A stretch of DNA of 44,131 nucleotides from assembly GCA_035551935.1 (NCBI GenBank), contig DASZMJ010000569.1, positions 1 through 44,131 of the forward strand, read 5' to 3'. How positions within the stretch are numbered: position 1 is the first letter of the stretch; every line of letters begins with the position of its first letter. The notes beneath the pieces were generated by a model, which was not told the origin of the DNA, made no database searches, and saw nothing but the letters and a program-made list of their open reading frames with translations. Made by a program: the position numbers and the translations under genes. The DNA comes from DASZMJ01 sp035551935. GTDB lineage: Bacteria > Planctomycetota > Planctomycetia > Isosphaerales > Isosphaeraceae. Shown one piece after another: positions 23,760 through 33,700 of the stretch.

Positions 23760-26700
23760 TCAGGGCCTGTCCTGGAGTCCACCGAACCGGCCGACGGCGA
23801 CGAGGCCGAGGGCCGCGAGGGAGGCGAAGGGCTGGACCAGTAGCAGTGCGGCCGTCAGGGTGAGGGCGAGCAAGGCGGGGCCGAGTCGGGGAGAGACCGC
23901 CGGCAAGCGGGCGGCGAGCAGCAGGACCGAAGGGACGCCCCCCAGCGCGACGATGGCGAGCAGCCAGGGGGTGAGGCGGTCGCGGCCGGGGGGGGACGCC
24001 GGGGCCGAGACGCGAAGGATCGGGCCGCGGCCGGGCTCGATCGCGTCGGCGCGAAACGATGTGGTCTGGCCGAGCCGACGGAGGCGGAGCGGCTCGGGGA
24101 CCAAGGAGGTCGCGACGGCCGGGCCGGGTCGGGCCTCGAGGCCGACGCGCGACCGGGCGATCGGGATCAGGTCGCCGAGGTTGGCGGCGGCCAGGGCGTC
24201 GGCGAGGCCCGAGCGCGCGGAGCGGAGGCGGTCGAGCCAGCGACCCTGCGCGGCGGCGAGCCTGGCGGTCCGCTCGACCGGCTCGCCCCGCGCCGCGGCG
24301 CGCTCGGCGACGCGGGCCTGGAGCTCGAACCGGACGATCCCCTCGACGACCGCCTCGCGGCGGGATGGCTGGCCCCGATCGATCTCGTCGGCGACGGTCC
24401 GCGCGAGCCGCTCGGCGCGCTCGACGTCCAGCTCGGCCCAGGCCACCGGGGTCGCCGCGCCGGGGGCGACGCCCGGCTCGACCGTCCATCCCGGCGGCGC
24501 GGCCACGGTCACGAGCGTCGGCAAGCGCCGCTGGGGCAGGCCCGGCAAGGGGACGACCCGGCCACCGTCGGGATCGGCCGACCGGGCCCCGGCGCGCCAG
24601 AGCACGACGACTTGCCGAGGCGCGACGCCGCCGGCCTCGCCGAGCGGGACCGACCAGCGGCCCGACGGGCCTCGATGGGTGACGACCGGGCGGCCGTCGA
24701 CCTCGGCGGCGACGACCTCGGAACCCTCCGGAAACTCGATCGTCAGCGCCCGGCCCGGACGGGCCTCCAGGTCGAACATGGCGCGGCCCTCGGCCGCACC
24801 GTCGTCGGCCAGGACAACGGAGAGGTCGGCCAGGGTCGCTCGCGTCGCCGCGCCGTCGCCAGCCGGACCGGCGGTCGGGCTCGGCCCCTCGAAGGCGAGG
24901 CGGAGGGACCAGTCGTCCTGCTTCACGAGATAGGTCGTCGTCGGCCAGGTCGCGGGGGTCGGCCGATCGGCCGCGGGGAAGCGGGACGGCGGGATCGGCT
25001 CGAGACCGGTCGTAGTTTCGGCCGAGAGGCCGCGGCCGGTCGCGTTGGTCACGGCGATCTGGGTCTCGACCGAGCCCCAGCCGAGCGGGTCGAGCTGCGG
25101 GACCTCGAGCCGGCCGCGCCTCGGCAACGGCCGCGAGGCCCGGATGACGAACCGGCGCGTCCCCCAGATCGGCCGATCGGGCCGGAGGTTCCAGGTCGTC
25201 ATCCGCGCGCCGCGCTGGGACGAGACCAGCTCGCCGCCCCCCTCGATCTCGAATCGGGCCGGCCCGGCCCACTCGTTCGGCAGGCGGAGCCGGATCGACC
25301 CGCATGGCGCCCGCGCGACCTGGTAGCGGACGGTGGCGACCCAGTCGGCCGCGTCGGGGCCGACGGTCAGGTGGCTCCGCGTCAGGACGTCCAGCCAGGC
25401 CGGCTCGTCCGACCACGACAACCGCCCCGGATTCTCGGGGCCGACCACGCGATACAAGCGTCGCGAGGCCGCGGTGGCGCCGCGGGCGGCGCCGTCGTCG
25501 GGCTCGACCGGGGCCACTCCCAGCCGCGGGGCCAGCGCGAAGGCGACGGGGGCGGCGATCGAGAGCGTCGCCGGCTGGACCTCGACCCCCTCCCAGTTCG
25601 GCCAGGGGACGGCCAGTTCGTGCCGCGCGGGGGCCGTGGACAGGGGCTCGGTGGCGACGGCCAGCCAGCCGTCGAGCCGGATCGCCCGCCGCGCCAGGCC
25701 GGGGCCGTCGAACCGGAGTCGGAGGCGGCCGGGCTCGGGACGGCTCCAGGCGGTCAGGCCGTCGGCCTCGACGCGGAGAACCTGGAGGCCGTCGGGGATG
25801 CCCACCTCCAGGCCGTAATCCCGCCCTTCGAGCACGAGGAGGGTCGCGTCGACCCGCCAGTTGAGCCGTCCGGCCGCGACCTGGACTTGCACCGAGGGCC
25901 GGACCTCGCGCCGGCACGCCAGCGGGCCGATGGCGACCTCGGCCGCCGGGGCGCCGAGGAACCGCGACGCCCCCGCCAGCACCAGCCGGTCGCGCGGCAG
26001 CTCGCCCCAGGTGCCGACGAATTCGTCCTCCGCGATCGCACCGACCCCGGCGATCGGCCCGAGCCGGCCCCACCAGTCGAGCGGGCGTCGGAAGCCGAGT
26101 ACCCCCGCGAACGGCCCCGAGCCGAGCGGCTCGACGCGGGGACAGCCCCGCCCCGGCCCCGCGGCGGCCGGCCGCGACCGCCAGAGGTCGAGGATGATTG
26201 CCTCGCCGTCGGGCAGCGGGGGGTCGATCCGGGCGACCCATTCGGCGCGATCGGCGGCGCCGACGGTCCGGGCGTCGATCAGGCCGGGGCCGCCGACCGA
26301 CCGCACGACCAGGCCGGGCGCCAGGGCAAGCCGGACCTCGGTCGTGCCCCCGGGTCTGCGGAAGGTCAGCCGCGCCCGGAGGCGGTCGCCGGCCGGGGTC
26401 GCGTCCCAGAGCAAGGCCCCCTCGACGCTCCCCTTCGCCGCCGGGCGGTCCGTCGCCGCGCCCGACCAGATCACCTCCAGCAGGTCCGCCGGCCCGAGCC
26501 GACCGGCCGCGGAGTCGCCCCGCGCCGACGGACATTCGCCCTTCCCCCGTCCTGCATCCGGCGCCACCTCGATCGTCGCCGAGGCGACCCTGTCGATCGG
26601 CAGCCGGAGGGCCAGTCCGCCGTCGATCGTCTCGAGTGGCACGAGCCGACGGATGATCAACGCATGCGTCCCCTTCCCCGCGATCGAGACCGACGCCTCG

Positions 26701-29700
26701 TGCCCGCCGGGCGCGACGAAGACGGGGGCGTCGTGGCCGTCGAGTGTCGCCGAGAAGTCGATCGCTTCGCCGACGGGGAGATGCCACGAGGACGGGCCCT
26801 CGACCTCGGACGCCAGCTCGAACCGGCTGGCGACGGCGACGAAGCCGCCCCGCGCGGCCTCGACGCGGTGGCTCGCCCCCGTCGCGGCCAGGGGCAAGGG
26901 CGGCGCGGGGGGTGGCGATCCGGCCAGGTCGCGGAGCCGCTCGAAGTCGGTCAGCCGGAGCACGACCCGCGAGCCGGGATCGGCGGGGTCGGGGGCCGGG
27001 CCGTCGTAGGGGATCAAGGCGATGATCCGATCGTCCGCCTCATGCGGCCGGCCGTCGGCGAGTCGACCGCCGACGAGGCCGAGGCCCAACGCGATCGTCA
27101 GGCCCAGGGAGACCTCGAAGCCCGACCGCCGCGACTGGGTCGAGGGGGGCCGCGACGAGCGACCCCGTCCCGTCGCCCGGCGATCGGGCCGCAGCGCCCG
27201 GCCGAGCCAGAAGGCGACGGCGGCGATCGCGCCCCGGAACACCCCGCCGGCCATCGGCGACGGGCCCGGCCACCGCAACGCGATCGCCAGCAAGGCCCCG
27301 GCCAGGACCAGGCCGACACCCGCCCGGCGCCACGACGACCGGACCCGTCGCGCGGCGATGCCGACGATCAGCGCCGCCAGGGTCATCCCCCATCCCCGCG
27401 CGGCGAGGCTCGCCGGGTCCCGGATCGTCGGGGCCGGGCCCGGGGTGGTCCAGCCCGGCGCGACGAACCGGCGGACGTCCCAGCCCGCGCCCCAGGGCGG
27501 GGCACCGACCGGCGGGGACGCGGGGGTCGGCTCGCCGCGCCAGCGGGGGACGGACTGGTAGCGGTCGGCCTCGTCGCTGCCCCGGCCGATCGCCAATCGG
27601 AAGGCGCCGGAGCGGGCCTCGGCGGCGTCGGCGGCGGGGAGCTCGGCCCGGCTCGTGACGAGGAAGGCCCCCCCCGCGGGGGCGATCGTCAGGCCCAGCG
27701 GGGCCAATGAGGCCCGCGCCGGGCCCTCCCCCGACGGATCGGCCGCGACCGCCTCGACGCGCGCGCCGGGCCCCACTCCGACGGCCATCAACGCCGCGCG
27801 GTCGACGACGATCGGCCAGCGGCCGGCGTCCCAGCGGGTCAGGAGGTCGGCCAGGGTCGCCGGGGCGCCGGGTCCTTCGGCGGCGCGGGCGTCGAGCTCG
27901 GCGAGCATCGCCAGGGCCGCCGAGCGGTCGCGCGGGGCGAACCGCGGCCTCGGCCAGTCGCCGAGCAGGCGGGTCGTCCAGGAGGTAACGGGGGCGGGGT
28001 CGGCCGCGACCAGGGGCGGGCCCGGGTCGGCGAGCGTCGCACCCCGAGGGGCGAGGACCTCCCAGGACAGGGCCAGGCACGGCATCGAGAAGGTCGGCGG
28101 GCCCGGCCGCGAGGGCCGGCCGGGCGGCGTTTCCTGCTCATAGTCGAGCCGGACGGTGCAGGAGGCGGCGGGCAAGGGGATGCCGAGCGCGCCGTCGCGG
28201 TCCTTGCGGGTGGGCGTGACCTCGCGGCCGTCGACCTGGACTCGGTCGATGTTCGCGCCGTCGGGCAGGGTCACGGCCAGCTCCGGGGCCCCGGCCGGCT
28301 CGAGCCGCAGGGCGAGTTGCTGTCGGGTCGGGCCGGCGCCGGCGACCGGGGCGCGGGTCGTGAGGATCGCCTCGCGGATCACCCCGCCGGCCGCGGAGTC
28401 GCGGAGGGCCTCGGCCCGGACCGAGAGCGCGCCGCCGGGTCCCTCGAACCCGAAGGCCGGGCCGGGCCGCGTCGCCGCCGGGGGCGCGAAGGGAGGGTCG
28501 GTGCCGGCCGACTCCTCGACGATGGCGCGACGGGCTAGAGCCGGGTCGAGCACGCGGAGCGACGTCGCCTTCGCCTCGATCGTCAGGCCGGGCGCCGCGG
28601 TCAGGAGCACGATGCCGGACGCGTGGCTGCGCTCGGGGAGGGCGATCAGGGGGACCTGCCCCGAGCCCGACCAGGGACGGCTCCAGCGCGCCCGGAGCGC
28701 CACCGGCGCGGTCGCGCGCGCCCGACGCGGCAGCTCGACCTCCCAGGCCATGCCCGAGGCCGGCAGGCCCAGCACGGCCCGACGTCCCGGGTCGATCGAC
28801 CGGACGGGCAACGGCGGGCCGGCGCCGTCGTCGGAGGCGCGCCACTCGGGGGCGGGCTCCAGGGGCAGGCTCGAGACGACCGGCAGCCAGCGCAGGGAGT
28901 CGTCGGTCGGCTCCAGGACGATCCGCGCGTCGATGGCCAGCCGGCCCGCGCCGATGGCCACGACCTGCCGCACCGCGGCGACCGGCCCGTCGCCGCCGCG
29001 GCCTACCTCGACGCGGGCCTCGCCGTCGGGCTCGTTCCAGCGCCAGGCCAGGGCCGACGATCCGACCAGGCCCGCGGGGGCCGGGCCGACGAGCGCGGGG
29101 TCGATCCAGGCCAGGCCCCGCGCCAGGACCGGCCGAACGGTCGTCCCCGAGTCGGCCAGGGCCGACCAGAGCTCGTCGCTCGGCTGGGCACCGACCAGCC
29201 GAATCCTGGGCAGCCGCAGCGACCCGGGCGCGGCGACGGCCGTCGCGGCGACCGTCACCGTCAAGGGGCGGCCCACCTCGACGCGCGGCGGAGGCTGGAC
29301 GCTGAGGCGCTGGATCCCGTCCGGCCTCGGCTCGACCCGCCAGGAGGGGGGTGTGCCGCCGACCTCGCCCCAATCGACCCGGTCGATCACCCAGCTCGAG
29401 GGGAGGTCGGCTGCCGGGGCGAGCAACCGGCCGCGCTGGGCGCGCCAGGTCAGCCGCGCGACCAGCCGGGGCGCCTCCCCGCCGAGGCCGATCCAGCCCC
29501 GGACCTCGGCCACCACGTCGGCCTCGGGCCTGCGGAACGTGAGCACGGCCGGCGTCCCCGGCGCGCCGGCCTCGAAGGCCAGGAGCGTGCCGGGGCCGGG
29601 CAAGGCCGCCTGGTCCTCGGCCGTCGGCTCGACCCGGCGGCCGTCGCGGTCGCGGCAATCGTCGAGCACCAGGCCGGGTCCGAGTCGCACGAGCGTCGTC

Positions 29701-30710
29701 CCCCCGATCCACGAGGCGCCCGACGGCCGCGCCGAGGGGACCGACCACGGCCCCGCCGCCGGCACCGGCGCGCGGGCCCGGATCGTCAGCGGAGACGGGC
29801 GCGCCAGGTCGTCGGCCAGCCGTAGCACGACGCGCGTGCCCCCCTCGGCCGGCTCGGTCCGGAAGTCGACGACCCCGGGGCCGGCCGCGTCGACGAGGTC
29901 GAGGCCGGGGTCGAGCCTCAGCTCCAGGCGGCGCGGCGCGGCGGGGCCGGGCTCGACGGTCCACTCCGCCCGCCACCGCGCCGAGCCCTCGTCGACATCG
30001 AGGTACGTCGGGCCGCCGACCCACAATTCGGGCCGCCGGCTCGCGTCGTCGGTCGTCCTGAACCGCAAGGAGATCGCCCCGTCGGGGCCGTCGAACCGCC
30101 AGGCGCGGTGGTCGGGCTCGGAACCCGGCGCCGGGCCGAGCCGGACCCCGGCCGGGCCCTCGGGGACGAAGCGGGCCGGCAGGTCGAGCACGAGGCCGGA
30201 GACGTCGCAACGGGGCAAGGCCAGCGCGAAGGACTGGCCGTCGGCCCGGCCCCGGAGGGTCCAGCGCAGGGTCCGGGTCACCGTCCCTTTCGCGACGACC
30301 CAGAGCGCGAGGCGACCGTCGGGCGCCGAACGGAGCCGGGTCTCGGCCGGCTGGTCGGCGTCGAGCGCGGGGCCCCAGGGGTCGAGCCAGAGCGGCGCCG
30401 GGCCGTCGGCCGGTCCCTCGACGACCAGTTCCGACCGGCCGACGAGCAGGCCGTCCTTCCACGTCGCCGAATGCCGCGCGCGGAGCAGACGGGGGCCGTC
30501 GGGCCGGCGCCGGCGATCGGCACCGGCGCGGGCGTCGCGGACGAGGGCCTCGAACTCGGCGAGGGGAAGGCCCCGCAGCTCGGTGCCCGCCGGGAAAAAC
30601 GTCCCGAGCTTCGCCTCGGGCACGCGGAGCCGGACGACCTCGTGCGGCCCGGCGCCGAGCAGGGCCGGCAGGGCCAGGAGGAGCCAGGGGAGTCGTCGAG
30701 GCCGTCGCAT
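23760..30710 (-). CDS. Giant envelope protein, 2316 residues, double-unit architecture, unknown function
   Basis: The ATG at 30710 has GAGGGG eight bases upstream and is followed by a signal peptide, RRLPWLLLALPALLGAG. The first unit (about 20-1100) is rich in beta-strand and ends with an STN-like (secretin/TonB N-terminal) domain at about 930-1023 (PIVVDRAALMAVGVGPGA, then LGLTIAPAGGAFLVTS). Membrane segments follow at about 1105-1177, then a second signal-like helix at 1197-1220. The second unit (1220-2240) repeats the same modules, and the protein closes with membrane segments at about 2245-2310. A module ending in VDGREV or VDGRPV recurs at about 807 and 1985; one with PGL and GPG recurs at about 258 and 1455. 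I recognise no catalytic motif. It is transcribed 16 bases behind its smaller relative. Confidence 0.8.
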   Translation of the reverse strand: MRRPRRLPWLLLALPALLGAGPHEVVRLRVPEAKLGTFFPAGTELRGLPLAEFEALVRDARAGADRRRRPDGPRLLRARHSATWKDGLLVGRSELVVEGPADGPAPLWLDPWGPALDADQPAETRLRSAPDGRLALWVVAKGTVTRTLRWTLRGRADGQSFALALPRCDVSGLVLDLPARFVPEGPAGVRLGPAPGSEPDHRAWRFDGPDGAISLRFRTTDDASRRPELWVGGPTYLDVDEGSARWRAEWTVEPGPAAPRRLELRLDPGLDLVDAAGPGVVDFRTEPAEGGTRVVLRLADDLARPSPLTIRARAPVPAAGPWSVPSARPSGASWIGGTTLVRLGPGLVLDDCRDRDGRRVEPTAEDQAALPGPGTLLAFEAGAPGTPAVLTFRRPEADVVAEVRGWIGLGGEAPRLVARLTWRAQRGRLLAPAADLPSSWVIDRVDWGEVGGTPPSWRVEPRPDGIQRLSVQPPPRVEVGRPLTVTVAATAVAAPGSLRLPRIRLVGAQPSDELWSALADSGTTVRPVLARGLAWIDPALVGPAPAGLVGSSALAWRWNEPDGEARVEVGRGGDGPVAAVRQVVAIGAGRLAIDARIVLEPTDDSLRWLPVVSSLPLEPAPEWRASDDGAGPPLPVRSIDPGRRAVLGLPASGMAWEVELPRRARATAPVALRARWSRPWSGSGQVPLIALPERSHASGIVLLTAAPGLTIEAKATSLRVLDPALARRAIVEESAGTDPPFAPPAATRPGPAFGFEGPGGALSVRAEALRDSAAGGVIREAILTTRAPVAGAGPTRQQLALRLEPAGAPELAVTLPDGANIDRVQVDGREVTPTRKDRDGALGIPLPAASCTVRLDYEQETPPGRPSRPGPPTFSMPCLALSWEVLAPRGATLADPGPPLVAADPAPVTSWTTRLLGDWPRPRFAPRDRSAALAMLAELDARAAEGPGAPATLADLLTRWDAGRWPIVVDRAALMAVGVGPGARVEAVAADPSGEGPARASLAPLGLTIAPAGGAFLVTSRAELPAADAAEARSGAFRLAIGRGSDEADRYQSVPRWRGEPTPASPPVGAPPWGAGWDVRRFVAPGWTTPGPAPTIRDPASLAARGWGMTLAALIVGIAARRVRSSWRRAGVGLVLAGALLAIALRWPGPSPMAGGVFRGAIAAVAFWLGRALRPDRRATGRGRSSRPPSTQSRRSGFEVSLGLTIALGLGLVGGRLADGRPHEADDRIIALIPYDGPAPDPADPGSRVVLRLTDFERLRDLAGSPPPAPPLPLAATGASHRVEAARGGFVAVASRFELASEVEGPSSWHLPVGEAIDFSATLDGHDAPVFVAPGGHEASVSIAGKGTHALIIRRLVPLETIDGGLALRLPIDRVASATIEVAPDAGRGKGECPSARGDSAAGRLGPADLLEVIWSGAATDRPAAKGSVEGALLWDATPAGDRLRARLTFRRPGGTTEVRLALAPGLVVRSVGGPGLIDARTVGAADRAEWVARIDPPLPDGEAIILDLWRSRPAAAGPGRGCPRVEPLGSGPFAGVLGFRRPLDWWGRLGPIAGVGAIAEDEFVGTWGELPRDRLVLAGASRFLGAPAAEVAIGPLACRREVRPSVQVQVAAGRLNWRVDATLLVLEGRDYGLEVGIPDGLQVLRVEADGLTAWSRPEPGRLRLRFDGPGLARRAIRLDGWLAVATEPLSTAPARHELAVPWPNWEGVEVQPATLSIAAPVAFALAPRLGVAPVEPDDGAARGATAASRRLYRVVGPENPGRLSWSDEPAWLDVLTRSHLTVGPDAADWVATVRYQVARAPCGSIRLRLPNEWAGPARFEIEGGGELVSSQRGARMTTWNLRPDRPIWGTRRFVIRASRPLPRRGRLEVPQLDPLGWGSVETQIAVTNATGRGLSAETTTGLEPIPPSRFPAADRPTPATWPTTTYLVKQDDWSLRLAFEGPSPTAGPAGDGAATRATLADLSVVLADDGAAEGRAMFDLEARPGRALTIEFPEGSEVVAAEVDGRPVVTHRGPSGRWSVPLGEAGGVAPRQVVVLWRAGARSADPDGGRVVPLPGLPQRRLPTLVTVAAPPGWTVEPGVAPGAATPVAWAELDVERAERLARTVADEIDRGQPSRREAVVEGIVRFELQARVAERAAARGEPVERTARLAAAQGRWLDRLRSARSGLADALAAANLGDLIPIARSRVGLEARPGPAVATSLVPEPLRLRRLGQTTSFRADAIEPGRGPILRVSAPASPPGRDRLTPWLLAIVALGGVPSVLLLAARLPAVSPRLGPALLALTLTAALLLVQPFASLAALGLVAVGRFGGLQDRP

Positions 30711-30726
30711 CGCGATCGTCCCCTCT

Positions 30727-33700
30727 TCAATCGGCGCCGGGGCCGTCGGCCGAGCCCGTCGCGGAGGGGACCGGCTGCGACGGGCCGGGGCGATCGACGG
30801 TCGAGGCGGGGCGGTGGCGCAGGACGGTCGAGTCGTCCGAGCCGACCAGCGCGGCGTGCCGCGACGAGCCGGGGCCGGCGCCGGTCGCCGCGCCGAGGCC
30901 GCTCGGCTCGCCGAAGGCATGACGATGGCGGCGGCGATCGACCAGGTGCCGGGTCAACGCGGCGAGGGCCGTCAGCGCCACGCCCAGAGCCGACGACTGC
31001 ACGACCAGCGCCGTCGCGCTGAGGTCCGCCGCCGCGGCGACCGTCGCGGCCATCGCCAGGGCCAACGGCCCGATCCAGGCCAATCGGGGCCGCCAGGCCA
31101 GCCAGGCGAGGCCTAGCGCCAGCACCGCCCCCGAGCAGACGGCCACCAGCACCGCGCGCGAGGCGATCCAGGGTCGGGCGGGCGCCGGGGTGTCGGGTCG
31201 GCCGAAGAGGTAGCTGTGCGAGCCCCCGAAGCCGTCGTCGCCGGGCTCGTCGGCCAGGGCCGCGCGGCCGGTGGGCCCGGCGACCCAGCCGGCCAGCGCC
31301 TCGGGCCCTTGCCACGGCCGGCGCTTGAAGACGTAGCCGGCCCAGGCCCAGCGGTTCTCGTCGGTCCAGCCGGCCGGCACGCCGATGAGGGCCCGGTTCC
31401 AGGGGAGCCGGACCTCCCACAACGTCTCCTCGACTACCCCCCCTTCGAGCAGCCTCGGCGGGTCCCACGCGCCGGCCGTCGCCCGCCCGGGGACCTGATA
31501 ATCGAGCGCCACCAGGACCGGGCCGGCGGCCAACGCGGCCGGGAAGCGGAGCCGATAGCCGCCGTCGGCCAGCCGCTCGGCACGGTTGACGACGGCCCCG
31601 CCGACCCGCGCCCGGATCAGTCGCGCCCCGGTCGGCAGGGCGACGGCGAGGGTCGCGTCGTGGATCTCGACCCGATACCAGGCCGTGCCGCGCAGGTCCC
31701 CCTCGGCCCCCTGGGTCGTCCGCAGCCAGAGCCGCGAGGCGACCAGCGCGGGCAGTTTGGCCCGCGCCGCAGCCCGGGCGAGCACGGCCGGCGCCTTCGC
31801 GTCGGCGGGTCGGACGGTCTCGAGCCGCGGCGCGGGGGCGTCGGCCGCGGCCGGCTCGGCCGGCAAGCGCTCCCAGCCGGGGCCGTCGGGCTCCAGGTCG
31901 ACCTCCGCGTCGGCCGCCACCCGGGTCCGGGTCGGCGAGGCCGTCCCCTCGAGCACCCGGATCGCCGGCAGCTCGACCCGCCCCGACCGGGTCGGCCCGA
32001 GCGGCGGGTCGATCGGCAGGTGGTAGCGGAACCGGAGGCGAGCCTGGTCGACGACCTCGCGGCCAAGCGTGAGGCGGTAACGTGGGGCGCCGTCGGGGCC
32101 GTCGGCCAGGCGCGACTTGCCCACGACCTCCAGGCCGTCGAGCGCCCAGCGCCCCTCGATCGCCGGGGGGACGGCCACATCGAGGCGGGTCAAGGTGCCG
32201 TGGCGGACGTGGCAGGTCGTCTCCTGCCGCGCGTCGAGCCCCTGGCGGCCGACGACCGCCGTGAGGCTCGTCTCGTGGTGGACCGCCCGAGGCTGGACGA
32301 CGACCCGCAAGGGGAGGGCCGCGGGGTCGTCGTCGTGGCGGAGCCAGCAGGCGGGGACCGGGGCCGAGGCCGAGCGATCGGCCGGGAACGGCCAGTCGGC
32401 GGGGCTCCGCGGCGGGATCGGCGCGAAGCCGGCGGCCCGGGCGTCGTCGGCGGGCTCGACGACCAGGTCGCGCGCCGCCAGCACGGCGACCTTGCCGCCG
32501 GTCGACACCGCGTCGCTGGCCCGGAACAGGCCGACCCGCCCGGAGGGGTCGAGCGGCTGATGGCCGGTCAGGTGGAGGCGAAAGCCCCCGGCCTCGCGGG
32601 TGCCGGCCCGCAGCCGGACGGCCAGCACCCGGGGGCCGTCGCCGCCGGCCAGCCGCTGGAACGACTCGATGACCTCCTCGGGCCCGACCGCGTCGAGCAC
32701 CAGTCCCGCCGGCAGCTCGACCCGGGCCTCGAAGGCGCGGCCGCGAGTTATCTGATACTCCAGCCACGACTCGACGCGGGCCTGGCCCGCCGCGATCGTG
32801 ACCGCCGTCTGCTGCCCGACCCGCACCCGCGGCGGCGCCGGGTCGACCCGGAGGGCCAGCTCGAAGGGCTGGTCGAGGAACTGGTAGCCCAGGACCGTCG
32901 CCGGCCCCCGGAGGTGGTCGGGCAGTTCGCCGCGGGGGTCGATCTGGCGGAGGCCGCGGCCGGCGACGCCGCCGACCCAGAGTCCCTCCCCTTGCCCCAC
33001 GGCGATCAACCCGCGCTGCTCGACGGCCGGGGCCAGCGGCAGGCCGCGGAACGCCCAGCGCGCCGGCGGGGCCGTGGGGAGAGGCCGGCGGGCCTTGACC
33101 ACCAGCCGCCGATCGGCCCCGGGCCGGATCGGGTCGTCCAACGGGACCGTCACCGTCGCCGTTCCCGGCGCACGGCGGTCCTCGACGGTCAAGGGGCGGT
33201 CGTCGAGCCGCAGCTCCAGCAGCTCCTCGGCCGGGTCGAGGGTCAGCCGCAGCGACCGGGTCGTCCCGCGCTCGGCCCGGAGCAGCCACGAGGCCGTCAG
33301 GGCGCAGCCGGCGCGATCGATCTCCAGGGCGATCTCCCCCTGGGCGGTCAGCAGCGGCGGCAGGTTGCGGCCGGGGTCGTCCTCGAGCTTCCAGGAGACG
33401 TCCAGCGCCGAGCGGGGCGGCAGGTGGGCCGAAAGCCGTGTGCGATGGCCCCCCTCGACGGGCTCGACCTCGACCCGACCCCGGGCGCCAACGACGGCCT
33501 CGACGACGCCCGGCCCGACCGTCAGGTCGAGGCGGGTCGAGGCGGCCTCGGGGATCGCCAGGTCGAGCTGGTGGCCGTCGGGCCCGAGCCGGACCGGCAC
33601 CGGGAGCGTGACCTCGACCGCATGCCGACCCCGGCCCCGGAGCTCGACCTCCCAGGCCCCCGACTCGCCGTGCTTGACCGGCAGCTCGGCCGGTCCCTCG

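Noticed and set aside
24612..27710. Plus-strand open frame of over 1000 codons inside the giant envelope gene
   Set aside because: It encodes Arg/Gly/Asp/Pro-rich sequence with no fold signature and lies opposite a frame with a signal peptide, ribosome-binding site and internal module repeats. High GC keeps opposite frames open.
28156..31116. Plus-strand frame of nearly 1000 codons across the junction of the two giant genes
   Set aside because: It is Ser/Arg/Pro/Gly-rich, low in complexity, and crosses two well-supported minus-strand genes.
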